Source of the DNA: Halocaridina rubra
Taxonomy: Eukaryota; Arthropoda; Malacostraca; Decapoda; Atyidae
Assembly: GCA_037179515.1 (NCBI GenBank)
Contig: JAXCGZ010007632.1
Span: 65,001-129,000, forward strand
Reading direction: 5' to 3'
DNA length: 64,000 nt
In this document: in pieces, positions 35,601-44,942 of the stretch
How the letters are laid out: each line of letters opens with the position of its first letter
Numbering within the stretch: the first letter of the stretch is position 1
Translations under genes and position numbers: made by a program
Notes under the pieces: generated by a model
Told to the model about the DNA's origin: nothing
Seen by the model: the letters and a program-made list of their open reading frames with translations, nothing else
The model's database searches: none

Positions 35601-35757
35601 CATTATCTTCTTTATCTCCCCTTTGTCTGGAAGTATTCTGTAACGAAAATTTTTCTTCTCTTCTTCATTTCTTTCATCATTTAACCTTCTTGCCTCTTGG
35701 AACAAGTTTTTGATCTTTCCCATCTCTTCCTGTGTTCTGTATCGTCTAATGAACACT
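32652..35757 (-). mobile_element. Young CR1-type LINE inserted in gag
   Basis: It is a - strand insertion splitting the gag of the GmR1-like element. Its 3' end carries the short repeat GATTACCTAATTGT (two copies at 32,655-32,684, read on +). CR1-group LINEs end in such short tandem repeats rather than poly-A, and make no clear target duplication, as here. The 5' end retains only the last ~60 codons of an upstream ORF (35,756-35,571, RRYRTQEEMGKIKNLFQEA), so it is 5' truncated but keeps all of ORF2. Three more copies of the same family occur at 44.9-46.7, 46.7-47.7 and 50.8-51.0 kb, with few differences. Confidence 0.93.
32746..35568 (-). CDS. CR1 LINE ORF2: endonuclease/reverse transcriptase, uninterrupted
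   Basis: About 940 codons without a stop, close to the usual full length for CR1 ORF2. N-terminal AP-type endonuclease: LLYTNADGLAGKAVEL at the start, RTGGGIALLISER, ILIMGDFNHKEIDW near residue 150, and PPIGKSDHCVLL near 225. A basic linker follows (residues 300-390). RT from about 440: VCKALMDLDVHKATGPDDIS, WKQANVIPIFKKG, RQHGFREGRSTVTNLLE, CIFLDFQKAFDTVPH (first Asp), SSGVPQGSVLGPLLFLVYVN and MFADDAKI (catalytic FADD). The C-terminus has LGVNILADLSPEIH, YVRPKLEYAAPFWNPH and VVDNWNSLSEEVVNA. The annotated first codon is TTG, and the same frame is open about 30 codons further upstream without an obvious ATG, overlapping the short upstream ORF. All catalytic motifs look intact. Confidence 0.93.
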   Translation of the reverse strand: MLYTNADGLAGKAVELKDRIHNSKADIVANTETKLNEDINSVTVFPKGFRILRVERCERTGGGIALLISERIQVEEINLAIESEFREFLVARINTGSESIIITVVYNPPRNQNRLEIYEESHIGTIEVINSVVNMAREKKCRILIMGDFNHKEIDWINLDPHSGEDSFGARFLDCVQGNFLHQHVMEPTRARGGDEPSLLDLVFTDNVLDIENIEYEPPIGKSDHCVLLMEYIIEDILPESRGTEDMRRNYRKGDYIKMNELFAVIDWRTLFYNKSVQEMYDIFCEKYGKIVDCCIPVTKVGVIHAREKWFDNGCKRAKEWRDKCWKRYRRRKNINAWQTYKRARNDYLSKRREAERDYERDITRKAKENPKLFHSFIRGKLKVKEQVLRLKRADGSITETDEEICKELNKEFQSVFTVENTPPPQIAVIEAQGPVLENINLTATEVCKALMDLDVHKATGPDDISPRVLKKCANTISVALSIIFKESLESGEIPRCWKQANVIPIFKKGRRDTALNYRPVSLTSIVCKVMEKLLRKHISLHLESFNFLSVRQHGFREGRSTVTNLLEFYDEVSHILQEREGWADCIFLDFQKAFDTVPHGRLIRKLQSMARIGGNVLEWIKTYLEGREQRVRVRHSVSEWRRVSSGVPQGSVLGPLLFLVYVNDLPESVNSFMNMFADDAKIVKKVKNENNGRELQEDLNNLHEWSEKWLMKFNTSKCKVMRMGTSARRPKLDYSVAGVQLQETENERDLGVNILADLSPEIHINGVVRAAYAFLSNVRVAFRHMDKEMFRNIYVTYVRPKLEYAAPFWNPHLKKHIAKLEKVQRHATKLVPEIRNLGYDERLRELDLPSLEARRVRGDMVTVFKFLHGYDRVDRDRYFDMAGSRTRGHSLKLRKKTSLQDVRKYFFSVRVVDNWNSLSEEVVNAISIHSFKDRYDKYH

Positions 35758-35765
35758 TCTTTGCA

Positions 35766-36776
35766 TTATTGAAGGTCTTTTAGACTTTTTAGACTTTGAG
35801 GGTGCATGGATGTAATAAGGCTTAAGAAAGTGCGGAGGATGAGCTGAACGATCGAAGTTCTGAGAAGGGCCCTTGTGTTTCCCATTCCTGCGATCTCCTT
35901 TCCGGTGAGAACCATGGCCTGCTGCGGGGCTACAGGGGAGATGACACTCTGAGGATGGGCCTTGGGATCAGCCCTTCTTGCCCTCATCAAGTCGCAGACA
36001 TGTATTCCAGGCTGGTTGTGCTGGAGGTACTCATCCACAGTGGCTAAACCTTTTTCGAAGTTGATCTCATCCTTAAACTGAGTCCTTACATATGCAGCAA
36101 CATCTATAGGGAGGTCATTGGCAAATGAATCAAGCATCAAGAATGCATACCACTTCTCAGGAGGACGCCTTGCAACTCGCAGCCAATCATTAAATAGGTG
36201 AGCCTTCCGTTTGCCAAAGGTACTACAGTTTTCCTCCTTCAATGGGATAGCTATGACATAAATAGTACGACACTCAGCTGGTAAAAAGTTCTGCGAGGCA
36301 ATGCGTGTACTTTTAACTTTTTTGTAGTCCCTCAATTGCCTGTGGTCGAGTTCACTGACCAGGGCGAGCAGACAGGGTGGCATGGAGGCGAGCAGCCAAC
36401 AACTCTTCTCAGCCTCTGTGCCTTCGCTAGCTATCGCAAGACTTTCCAATGAACGGATGTAAGTATCTAGCAGTTGCTTGCCATCGTCCTCGTATTTCCA
36501 TATGGGGGGCCTCTAACGAGTCTGGTCCCCACTTCTGGGTGAAGGACCACTGTCTGGGGTTCCCACTCAAAGCCTAGCAAGCACAGGCTCATGTTCACGT
36601 TGTGCTTGTGCCTGCGCCTTGTCGTTATCATGTTGTGCTTGCTCACTTTCTCATTTCACTCGTGCCTGCTCCTGCTCACATGCTTTCCTCTCCAGATCAG
36701 CTCGGCATTTAGCCATCTTGTTATGAGCCCACTCAAAGAGCGTCGGTCCTGGGGAATTGCCGTATTTATCAGCCAT
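35766..36776 (-). pseudogene. gag: Gag of the GmR1-like Gypsy element, 5' part
   Basis: The ATG at 36,776 starts MADKYGNSPGPTLFEWAHNK. A Gln/Glu/Ala-rich helical stretch follows (KACEQEQARVK, KAQAQAQREHEP), then LLDTYIRSLESLAIA and a capsid-like core: LVSELDHRQLRDYKKVKS, PPEKWYAFLMLDSFANDLPI and FEKGLATVDEYLQHNQPG. The open part is 36,449-35,766. Stops and shifts separate it from the start (near 36,650 and 36,510). The helical N-terminus suggests a coiled coil. Beyond 35,766 the coding continues to KSKRPS and is then cut by the CR1 LINE. I recognise it as Gag by position, composition and capsid-like hydrophobic pattern, not by a diagnostic motif. Confidence 0.7.
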
Positions 36777-36796
36777 AGCAATCGTCTTGTCTAGGT

Positions 36797-36821
36797 AACT
36801 AACATGGTTTACATGTTAGTT
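36797..36821 (-). promoter_or_regulatory. Perfect hairpin in the leader just upstream of gag
   Basis: AACTAACATG and CATGTTAGTT form a perfect 10-bp stem with a 5-nt loop, about 20 bp upstream of the gag ATG on the - strand. Next to it on the upstream side lies TGGGCAGTCACAGGGAAC, a candidate primer-binding site. The position suits a leader structure involved in packaging, primer annealing or translation, but function is inferred from position only. Confidence 0.5.
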
Positions 36822-38292
36822 CCCTGTGACTGCCCAGTTGCCTTGGTGGTTTCCTAAACAGTCAATAATGAAGCACCAAAACATACAACCACAAAAAAAA
36901 CAAATCTCTACAATAGTCAAAAAATATGAAAGAACCACACAACACCAAGGAGAGAAAAAAAAATTCAACACCACAGTTCAAACTTAAACGTGGCCATGAT
37001 CCCAAAACCGCACCATGAAAGTGACTCAAAATACAATCTAGGGCAACAGCAGAAAAGTGTTGCAAAACAATACATGAGACACTGGTAATACAGGATGTTA
37101 GTTGTGCCTGCTTAACAGCAATATACTTTTTTTACCCTAGGTAAGTATATTCTTTTCAATCTGTAGAGAAATTTTCTTATGAAACTTCAAACTATGACCT
37201 CGTGTTATAGAGCCAACCATACCGGAGTATTGCTCCCTATCAACTTGGTAATAATCATGAAAAAAATTTAAAATTATCTGCCAAGAGGAGAGTTCTTAAG
37301 CTAAATGTGGCTCAGGTATATCATACACGCATATTTCAAAAAACATCTCTGCTCAAGCGAATACACTTTCTTCTTTTCTCTCATCACAGTCAAATATGCA
37401 TTAACAACCATAACTAAGATTATTTCAAAAATAAATCAACTTAACGCTAATTATTCCTTGAAATAATATTGCAGTTATGAACATTTGTTCAACATAATAT
37501 TAAGAAAACCATAGCTTCATATAAAGTTTAAATAAAAAAAAAGGTAATGGTCATTTTATAAGACAGGATTCATTAAACAAATCTCCTATTAAAATATTAT
37601 AACGAGGATATTTTGTGACAAGAATATTACTCTGTAAAACAAATTTTGTCCTTTAATAGTTAATTTAAACTAATCAATTCGTAGTAAGTTGGTACATGAC
37701 ACCAGCTGCCCAAATGCAATACTACAGTTGAAGGTTTTTTTTTTTGTTGGACTTAAATGGGACTGTCTAGGAAAGTTTGATATTAAGTCTTCCTTCAGTT
37801 ACAGTTCTTTTTCTATGCTTACATCAACACTGAATATTCTTTGATATTCCTTACACATCTCTTCACATCTGACAAGTCACAAAACTCTCCATCTCTGTTT
37901 CTCTTTACTTTGTTTTCTTTGTCCCCAAGCCCGATAAGGGAAGATTTATTTCATTTCTTTGCACGTCCTTGTGCTACACTCATAAAAAAATAATATGTAT
38001 CTGGTGTGTTCTATATCCAGTCCCTAAATTATACAACTGCTGATGTCTTTAGGAACAAATATCTGATAAGAAAAAAAATAGTTAGTGAAATGAAATCCAG
38101 CTCACCCAGTCAGTTTGGAAATATTGTATACAGTCATATCTCAGCACTATTTTTGCTTCATTTAAGAAAGAGAATATCATTTAGCCACATTCATGCAAAA
38201 ATAATTGATGAATATGAAATGAGACTAAAATTATACAAATAACACTACCAAGCAATTATTCCATATTTTATCTTCAAGTGAATAATTACTAA
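36822..38292. other. AT-rich DNA with two diverged CR1-type fragments, otherwise no gene
   Basis: About 37,155-37,285 (- strand) aligns loosely with the C-terminal ORF2 region of the CR1 family (AAACTTCAAACTATGACCTC and AGAGCCAACCAT match 32,890-32,930), as an old diverged copy. About 37,830-37,950 (- strand) reads KVKRNRDGEFCDLSDVKR, which resembles the spacer between endonuclease and RT in such LINEs. The rest has no supported frame. Upstream LTR sequence of the GmR1-like element would be expected at 36,850-37,150 but could not be confirmed. Confidence 0.5.
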
Positions 38293-38450
38293 TGTTGTAT
38301 ATTATATATGCTGTATTATTATGTTTTGTATGTTATTATTAGACGTTAAGGTAATTGTTATTTCTATTGCTTGCAGATTGTTAATTATGGTGTGATTTTG
38401 TTGTAGACTAAAGCCATTGTATTATGGTGAGACACTGTTTCATTTACAAG
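38293..38450 (+). repeat. 5' LTR of the Mag-type Gypsy element
   Basis: It starts TGTTGTATATTATATATGC and ends TTCATTTACA (TG to CA), about 158 bp, unusually short. It matches 43,003-43,132 from TGTATTATTAT onward. The exact start is set only by the TG rule because the other copy lacks it. Confidence 0.75.
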
Positions 38451-38469
38451 AATTTATTCTACAACAATT

Positions 38470-39250
38470 ATAAAAGATCATCTCCTGCATCCAGATAAGC
38501 TCAACATTGATCCTAGAGCACCAGATGCTGAGAAGGAATACAAGCACTGGAAAAAAAATTTGTCAACTTCATTGAGGAGTGTTGAGCCAATACACCTAAC
38601 AAACTGTGCTGTCTAACGAAATATGAGTCTGCTTCCGAGTACAAACATATTGTTGATCATGTAACTTTCAATGCAGCTATTGGAATCCTGGATAAACCTA
38701 TTTATAAAAAGAGAAAAATTTTATTTTTACATGTCATCTGTTGGTCACAAGACAACAACAGCAGATGGAGAACATCAACGAATTCTTACAACAACTACAT
38801 AAGCTGAGCAAGAACTGCCAATTTACAGCTGTTACTGCTGAGCAGTACCGTGAGGACCTGGTTTGAGATGCCTTCATATATGGTCTCCAATCTGGCATGA
38901 TTCGTCAGCAGTTACTTGAAAACCAGGAACTAAGTTTGAGCCAGGCCTATGAGACTGCAAGGGCACTTGAGCTCGCTCAGCATAATTCTGAACAGTATGC
39001 TCAAGCTGCAGCCACCCAAGTTGTTGCTGCTTTACCTGCTGATGATTTGCCTGCAATGAAATCTGACAACTGCCGCTTTGTAAACAACACTGTTGGCTCT
39101 TCACATACAGAATCAGTTAATGCTGCTACCACAAAGAAAAAATGTTGGTTATGAGAGCGAATTCTGCATCTTTGGTCTAAATGTTCTGCTCAAACCAGTA
39201 AGTGTACATCCTGTGGCAAGACAGGTCACTGGGCTAAGGAATGTCAGTCA
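38470..39250 (+). pseudogene. gag: Mag-type Gypsy Gag with CCHC knuckle
   Basis: Reading across shifts, an N-terminal segment with DPRAPDAEKEYKHWKK is followed by a capsid region (NINEFLQQLHKLSKNCQF, IYGLQSGMIRQQLLE, YETARALELAQHNSEQY; 38,765-39,010) and a CCHC knuckle CTSCGKTGHWAKEC at 39,200-39,243. Stops at 38,607, 38,864 and 39,152 break it. The capsid and knuckle would package element RNA. The open piece is 38,897-39,154. Confidence 0.85.
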
Positions 39251-39706
39251 AAGCATAAGTGGAAAATTGTAGCTTCAACTGGCCATGGAGAGTTGTGTGC
39301 AATTTCTGCTGCTGCACCTGACTGCTTATCAATTTCTACAGCTCCTATATTGATTAATAACTATAATGCAACAGCACTGATTGACTCAGCCAGTTCAGAT
39401 GGCTTTATTGATTACAAATTAGCATGGAGACTGAAGTTGCATATCAAGCCCAGTTCCCAAAGTATCACCTTAGCAATGGCATCTAAACGTGCTCCAGTCA
39501 GAGGTGTCTGTCACGCAGATTTAATTATAAATGACAAGCATTATAAAAGAACTCACCTAGAGGCAATCGAAGATCTGTGTGGTGATATCATTTTGGACTT
39601 GGATTTACAAAAACATAGCATGCTGCTCTTACTATCCTGTATAGTGGGCCAAAACCTAATCGACGAATTAATGACCCATAAGCCTATATTTGTAGCTTGG
39701 CTGTAG
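39251..39706 (+). CDS. pol: Mag-type Gypsy protease region
   Basis: The open frame from 39,293 to 39,706 carries a retropepsin-like start, ATALIDSASSDGFIDYKLA, where Asp-Ser-Ala stands in the position of the usual Asp-Thr/Ser-Gly triad, followed by hydrophobic strands and DIILDLDLQKH in place of the conserved G-x-D-x-L element. The Gly-to-Ala change in the triad and Leu for Gly downstream argue that this copy is inactive even though it is open. It is followed by RT after a stop at 39,704. Confidence 0.75.
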   Translation, partial: KHKWKIVASTGHGELCAISAAAPDCLSISTAPILINNYNATALIDSASSDGFIDYKLAWRLKLHIKPSSQSITLAMASKRAPVRGVCHADLIINDKHYKRTHLEAIEDLCGDIILDLDLQKHSMLLLLSCIVGQNLIDELMTHKPIFVAWL

Positions 39707-40985
39707 CAAATCTCTCCAAACCACGTCTATTTGCTAATATGAAGGCAAATGTTAAGCCAATTGTGACTAAATATCGCGAATACAGTGCTACTAAGCAGCA
39801 GTTTATAGCTCAAGAAGTTAAGGAATAGTTAGCAGAAGGTATTATTGAGCCTAGCTTGTGTCCTTGGTGAGCTTAGGTAGTAGTTGTGAAAGATGAACTT
39901 GATCGCCGTAAGAAACATATGTGTGTAGACTACTGCAATACTGTAAATTTGCATACTGACCTTGATGCATACCATTTGCCCAAGATCGAATCTCTAGTTA
40001 ATAAATTAGCGTAATACAGAATCTTCTCAGCAGTTTGCTTGAAAAGTGTGTATTATCAGGTGCCTTTATGCGAGGATGACAAACCGTACACAGCTTTTGA
40101 GGCTAATGGAAGCCTATTTCAATTCACAAATGTGCCCTTTGTTGTAACTAATGGTGTGGCGGTTTTGCAGCGTGCTATAGACATATTTGTTGATGAGGAG
40201 AACCTCCAAAATACATTTCCATACCTGGATAATATTACTGTTGCAGGGAGAGACCAAGCTGAACATGATGAATGTGTGAAAAGACATTTAGCTGCTACTA
40301 AGAGAATATGTCTTACTCTAAATTAATCAAAATCTATACTGTCAGTTAGTAATATTTCTGTTCTTGGTTACGAAATCAGTGATGGGTTGATTCGACCAGA
40401 TAAATCTAGGATGAAGCTACTTCTTAATCTTGAACCACCTATGAGTATGAATGCTTTAAAGAGAGTATTAAGCATGTTTGCATATTATGCCAATTGGATA
40501 TCTTGTTTCTCAGACTATGCTCAGCCCTTAATTAAGGCAAAAACTTTTCCACTAACTTCTGAGGCTTGTAAAGCACTTAGCAGTTTGAAGCAACTTCTCA
40601 TGAATTCTGCTCTACGTTGTTCTGACAATTCCAAGTCTTTTGTGGTGGAATGTGATGCCTCGGATTATGCAGTTTCGGCTATGTTAACTCAGTTGGAACA
40701 ACCAGTAGTGTTCATGTATCAAATGTGAATGGACATGAATGACATTATCCATCAGTTCAAAAAGAAGCTACAGCAGTGATTGAGGCTGCAAGAGAATGGT
40801 CTCATTTTTTGTCTGGTCAACGCTTTACCATCATGACTGACCAGAGATCAATTGCATTTATGCTGGACAATCATAAGCAATCAAAGATTAAAATTGATAA
40901 AAGCCACAGCTGGCATTTAGAGTTGGCCAATTTTTGTTATGATATTCGTTATCGTCCAGGATGCTACAATGTTTTTTGCTGATAC
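39707..40985 (+). pseudogene. pol: Mag-type Gypsy reverse transcriptase and RNase H
   Basis: RT blocks on +: KYREYSATKQQFIAQEVKE and GIIEPSLCPW (39,765-39,870), VKDELDRRKKHMCVDYCNT, then an open frame at 40,039-40,326 with YYQVPLCEDDKPYTAFEANG and FPYLDNITVAG, where YLDN replaces YLDD (40,222-40,233). As I recall, YLDN also occurs in relatives of this lineage, so it may not be inactivating. RNase H: SFVVECDASDYAVSAMLTQ (first Asp; 40,640-40,700), EATAVIEAAREWSHFLSGQ and IMTDQRSIAFML. The end LSRSCCNANFS follows. Stops occur at about 39,826, 39,868, 40,010, 40,324 and 40,726. Confidence 0.87.
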
Positions 40986-41510
40986 TTTAAGTCGTTCTTG
41001 CTGCAATGCCAATTTTTCACCATCTCTCAAGAAATTACATGATGATTTATGCCATCCAGGTGTAACTTGCCTTCTTCAATATGTGTGATCAAAGAACTTG
41101 TCATTCTCAACAAAAGAAGTAAAGGAAGTATGTTCTGCATGTCATGCATACGCTGACCTAAAACCACAGTTTGTTTCTATGTCTCTTAGGAAACTCATTA
41201 AAGCTACACAAGCATTAGAATGTATAAGCGTTGATTTTAAAGGGTCTTTGCCTTCACGGACAAACAACAAGTATCTGTTAGTTCCAGTGGTTTCCATTTT
41301 CTATACCATGTAAGGATACATCTTCCAAGACTGTAATTCAATGTTTGGAAGCAATTTTTTCTGAGTGGCGCTCAAAATTTTATTCACTTTGACAGAGGCT
41401 TGGGGTTCATATCTCGGGAAGTGCAGGAATATCTTTTTTTCCTTATCACCCTGAGGGGAATGCACAGGTTGAAAGATACAACGGGATTGATACTCTCAGT
41501 TCTCGTTGCG
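40986..41510 (+). pseudogene. pol: Mag-type Gypsy integrase, truncated
   Basis: The zinc-binding part reads LHDDLCHPGVT (41,036) and VCSACHAYADLKPQF. The core begins LECISVDFKGSLPSRTNNKY (first Asp region) and, after stops, continues with ALKILFTLTEAWGSY where the second Asp block should be. The Glu block is seen near 41,450 as HPEGNAQVERYNG in another frame. The I-type LINE begins at about 41,511 and everything C-terminal is absent. Confidence 0.82.
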
Positions 41511-43002
41511 AAGCAGATCAAAGGAAACCTTCTCTCATGGATCAAGCAGAGCCTACAAAACCATAGTGCTTGAGTCAAAGTACAAGGGCACTACTCCACC
41601 TACAAAAACCACAAAAATGGGACCCCCCCAAAGTGGAATCCTTAGCCCCTTCCTCTTTAACTGTCTCATGGAAAAATTCATGGACACTGCACTAACACAT
41701 GGAGCCAAACTCTTCAACTATGCAGACGACTTTGCCCTTGTCACAACAGGCAACAGAAGCTCCAACAAGACCCAGCGCTACCTAGATACAAGACACTCCA
41801 CTTCCTGAATACCAATGCCTACCCGCATGGAACGACCAACCACTCAGCATAAAGATCGAGTTCCCTCTCTGACAACCCCAAAAGCTCAATCAACCTGCTT
41901 CTCCTTAAAAACATATATAAGGAAAAACTTCAGAGCTGGAGCAGGCCAAACTCCCAAGTCTTCTACACTGACGGCTCAGTAAATCAAGAAACTGGAGCCT
42001 TTGCCGGCACCTTCACCACCAGAAACCACGTCCAATCCTGGAGACTGTCAAACTGCTGCTCGTACTCCAGACTGAGCTTGTTGCCATAGCCAACACCCTC
42101 AAATTCTTCACCCAGCAAGGAGCTTACCATGCCACTCCTCATAGACAATGTATGCACCATCACCACCATTCTCAACCTCTACCAAAGGACAATCAGCCTT
42201 GTAAAAGCAATCACTCTTGCCTGGATTCCAGCCACTTCGGCATCAAGGAAAATGGGGAAGCTGATCAGGCCGCCAAACAAGCCACTCTTAGAGCAGAAAT
42301 CCAAATATCTCTGCCTCCTGGGATTCAACAGATAAGAAATAAAGCCACCAAGTAACTCCTCACTGTCTTACTAACTAGACACAACCTGTGCACAGACACT
42401 GGCTCCCCCTCCACCTGGTGGTACAAAGCCACCACCAATCTTCAGCAAATCACCCTGCCCAAGAACCTTTGACGAAGCACTGCGGTCAATGTGTACCGTC
42501 TGAGACTTGGGTACAAGTGCACCTGGTGAATACTTGAGGATATCGTCAGGGAGTGCACCTTCTGCCAGGAAACCTCACCTCATTCACTGCTCCACTACAT
42601 CCTTGAATGCGATGCATTTTCAGGAATTCAACAGAAAACTGGTGCCCCCGAAACATCCAGCATAGATCCCAATGCCCTTCATGTTGCTAGCTCCATAATC
42701 AGACTAGCAACAAATAACTACATGGACAGTCTACTGAATACCATTAGTCAATACCCTCCACCCAGATAACTATGTAACAACTCTCAATCATCACCAACAC
42801 ATGAGTTCATGAGGTTGAAAACCAATTTCTCAACCTATCCAGGGCTACTAAAAGAATATTGGTTTGATGTACTTACCTAATTGTGAACTAATAATCCTGA
42901 GCTGAACACTTATGTTTTCTATTATCATTACAGATTAGTACAACCCCACCTACGGGCCAAAAGGGAAGGCCCGGTCACCCACAAGAATGAATATCATCAT
43001 CA
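41511..43002 (+). mobile_element. 5'-truncated I-type LINE with internal deletion, inside the Mag-type element
   Basis: It begins in the RT at AAGCAGATCAAAGGAAACC, matching 62,837 of the I-type LINE at the right end of the window. RT core GTPQSGILSPFLFNCLM-like sequence and LFNYADDFALVT (catalytic YADD, about 41,720) follow. After 41,790 about 0.7 kb of thumb region is missing, and the sequence resumes in the RNase H domain. The 3' UTR ends in ATCATCATCATC at about 42,990-43,002 and joins LTR sequence. A C-x2-C/H-x-C pattern near 42,550 (CTFCQETSPHSLLHYILEC) is the terminal zinc motif of I-type ORF2. Confidence 0.88.
41940..42355 (+). pseudogene. RNase H domain of the I-type LINE fragment
   Basis: Read across frame shifts: VFYTDGSVNQETGAFAGTF (first Asp), a block corresponding to TELVAIANTLKFF (Glu; near 42,075), LLIDNVCTI (Asp in the third position) and AWIPSHFGIKENGEADQAA (His and Asp; about 42,220-42,275). 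These are the four catalytic positions of a cellular-type RNase H, a domain found at the C-terminus of I-clade and related LINEs but absent from CR1 and RTE. It removes the RNA strand after target-primed reverse transcription. Confidence 0.85.
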
Positions 43003-43147
43003 TCATGTATTATTATTTTTTGTATGTTACTATTAGACATTAAGGTAATTGTTATTTCTTTTTCTTGCACATTGTTAATTATGGTGTGATTTTGTTGTAG
43101 AATAAAGCCATAGTATTATGGTGAGAAACTGTTTCATTTACAAGAAC
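43003..43147 (+). repeat. 3' LTR remnant of the Mag-type Gypsy element
   Basis: This matches 38,312-38,450: TGTATGTTACTATTAGACATT, GTTGTAGAATAAAGCCAT and GTGAGAAACTGTTTCATTTACA. The homologous part ends near 43,132-43,147. The start of the LTR was lost at the LINE junction. Confidence 0.85.
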
Positions 43148-43748
43148 TATATAACAAAGAAAATAGAAAAATACATTGTGACTAAAAGACTTCAAATATT
43201 TTCAGTGACTATTTCGACACTTCATTACAGTTATATTCCTATCCATTTAAATACATGCCACTGAATAGTGACAATTTAAGAAATGTTAAAATCAGAGTAC
43301 AGACTTTATTGGTTTCAACTCATTGAAGTATTAAATTGGCAATAAATATAAAATTGCTAAAGAAATAAAAGATTTCTAATAGTCATGTTCTAAATAGCTT
43401 TGTATACAGTATGCTGTAAGAAGTGTCATTGCCCTCGTCGAAGCCTGAGCATGTGAGAACACTAAAAATTATCCAACACATATGTAGAGATCTATGATAC
43501 CGCAGTGAACTCTACATGTATACTGTTCATATGTTAACCTGGATTATTCCAGGATTATACAATGTTCATTGCTAATTGAAAGGTGAGTATATACTTTCAC
43601 AGTTATTGAACAAGCACTACATACTCAGCTAGCAGCGATAATGTAAGGTGTGGTATGCCATTTATAAAAAAAAATTGCAAAACGTTGTCTCACAAACCAT
43701 CCAAGGAATACCAGACACCTTTTTCGTTCCCTTCAATATCTAATTACT
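43148..43748. other. AT-rich interval, no gene seen
   Basis: No supported coding frame. It may include 3' untranslated sequence of the zinc-finger pseudogene, which reads on the - strand and ends at 43,749. Confidence 0.5.
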
Positions 43749-44942
43749 TTTCCATTTTTACAAGATGAAGATCTAACTTTATTGGTTCATGAATAAGGTG
43801 CTTATAGGTGTTCCTCCCTTTGGTGTCATCAACTCTTTTCAAAACATGTACTTGATCATTCCTTTCATCTAGTTCATCATCAGGTAAAATTTCTTCTTCT
43901 TTATTGCTAAAACGCTCGTCTTTGACCTCAGTCTTAAGTAAAGAAACTGTCGTATCATCTTTCTCCTGATTGCTACTGAAGAGATCTGAGAAAGTTTCAG
44001 GATCATGTTTAAGAGCTTGGACACATAGTGTGCTAGTTTTTTCACTTTATACTACTGATTTAATAGTATCTGATGGTTCATCAATTTTCGAACACTTATC
44101 ATATTCTGCACTGATACCAAGAGCGTTATCATTTCCTGAGGATGTAATGTCATGCAAATTCAAATTAATCTGAGGATCAATTCTTTTGCCTTCAGTATGT
44201 ATTTTCAGGTGCCCGTTCCAGTTATCAGACTTACTGAATTTTTTCCAACACATACTACATGAGTAATGTTTTTCTTCCGTATGCATTCTCGTGTGTGTAT
44301 TAAGAGTAGATTTTCCGCAGAAGCTCTTTCCACAGATACTACACAGTCTTTCATGAGAATGTATTCTCATATGTTCTGTTAGAATACCTATCCAACTAAA
44401 ACTCTTCCCGCAATCAGTATAATTATAAGGTTTTTCAAGTGTGTGTGTCTTCAAAAGCTTACTAAGGCAATCTTTTCGAGCAAACCCTTAACAACAATTA
44501 TTGCATTTGAAGGGTCTTTCTTTTGTGTGTACAGTCATATATATAGTGGCATGCCCTGATTTTGTAAAGCCCCTGTTGCATATAGTACACATACATGGAT
44601 TTTCTTTGGTATGAACCCTCATATGTGAGGTAAGATTGCTCTTGTAACTAAAACCTTTTCCACATTCAGAACATTCAAATGGCTGCTCTTTAGTATGAAT
44701 CCTCATGTGTGTGATAAGACAGCTTTTTACACTAAAAGCCTTTCCACATTCAGAACACAAAAATGGCTTCACTTTGGTATGAACACTGATATGTGTGATA
44801 AGACGGCTCTTGTCACTAAAACTCTTTCCACATTCAGAACACACAAATAGCTGTTCTTTGGTATGAACCCTCATATGTCGGATGAGACTACCCTTTGCAC
44901 TAAAAATCTTTTTGCATATGCTGCATATGAATAGTTTTCTTG

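Larger units (their letters stand above)
28200..36776 (-). mobile_element. GmR1-like Ty3/Gypsy element with integrase upstream of RT, interrupted twice
   Basis: On the - strand the order is: gag (36,776-35,766), CR1 LINE insertion (35,757-32,652), remainder of gag (32,651-32,334), LTR-like insertion (32,333-31,404), protease remnant and integrase (31,400-29,900), RT (29,615-28,800), RNase H (28,720-28,200). The integrase C-terminal region runs into the RT N-terminal region with no boundary except a few stop codons, so the order is part of one polyprotein. Integrase before RT is the Copia order. Within Ty3/Gypsy it is known from the GmR1 group. RT and RNase H are clearly Gypsy-type. No flanking LTR pair could be assigned. 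Confidence 0.82.
38293..43147 (+). mobile_element. Mag/K02A2.6-type Ty3/Gypsy retrotransposon, truncated by a LINE
   Basis: Short LTR copies flank a + strand gag, protease, RT, RNase H, integrase series. The left LTR (about 38,293-38,450) and the right piece (43,003-43,132) share ATTAAGGTAATTGTTATTTC-like sequence, TTGTTAATTATGGTGTGATT and the end GTTTCATTTACA. The first ~20 bp of the right LTR and the end of integrase are missing where the I-type LINE (41,511-43,002) lies. The element has many stops and is inactive. Confidence 0.87.

Noticed and set aside
33237..35684. + strand open frames opposite the CR1 ORF2, repeated at 45.5-46.0 and 47.2-47.7 kb
   Set aside because: Their recurrence reflects repeated LINE copies. 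They are antisense frames without motifs.
28200..36776. Copia (Ty1) element, based on integrase before RT
   Set aside because: RT and RNase H motifs (VIPFGMVNAPACF, DLLSR end) and the GPY/F-like integrase tail are Ty3/Gypsy-type. Only the order is Copia-like.
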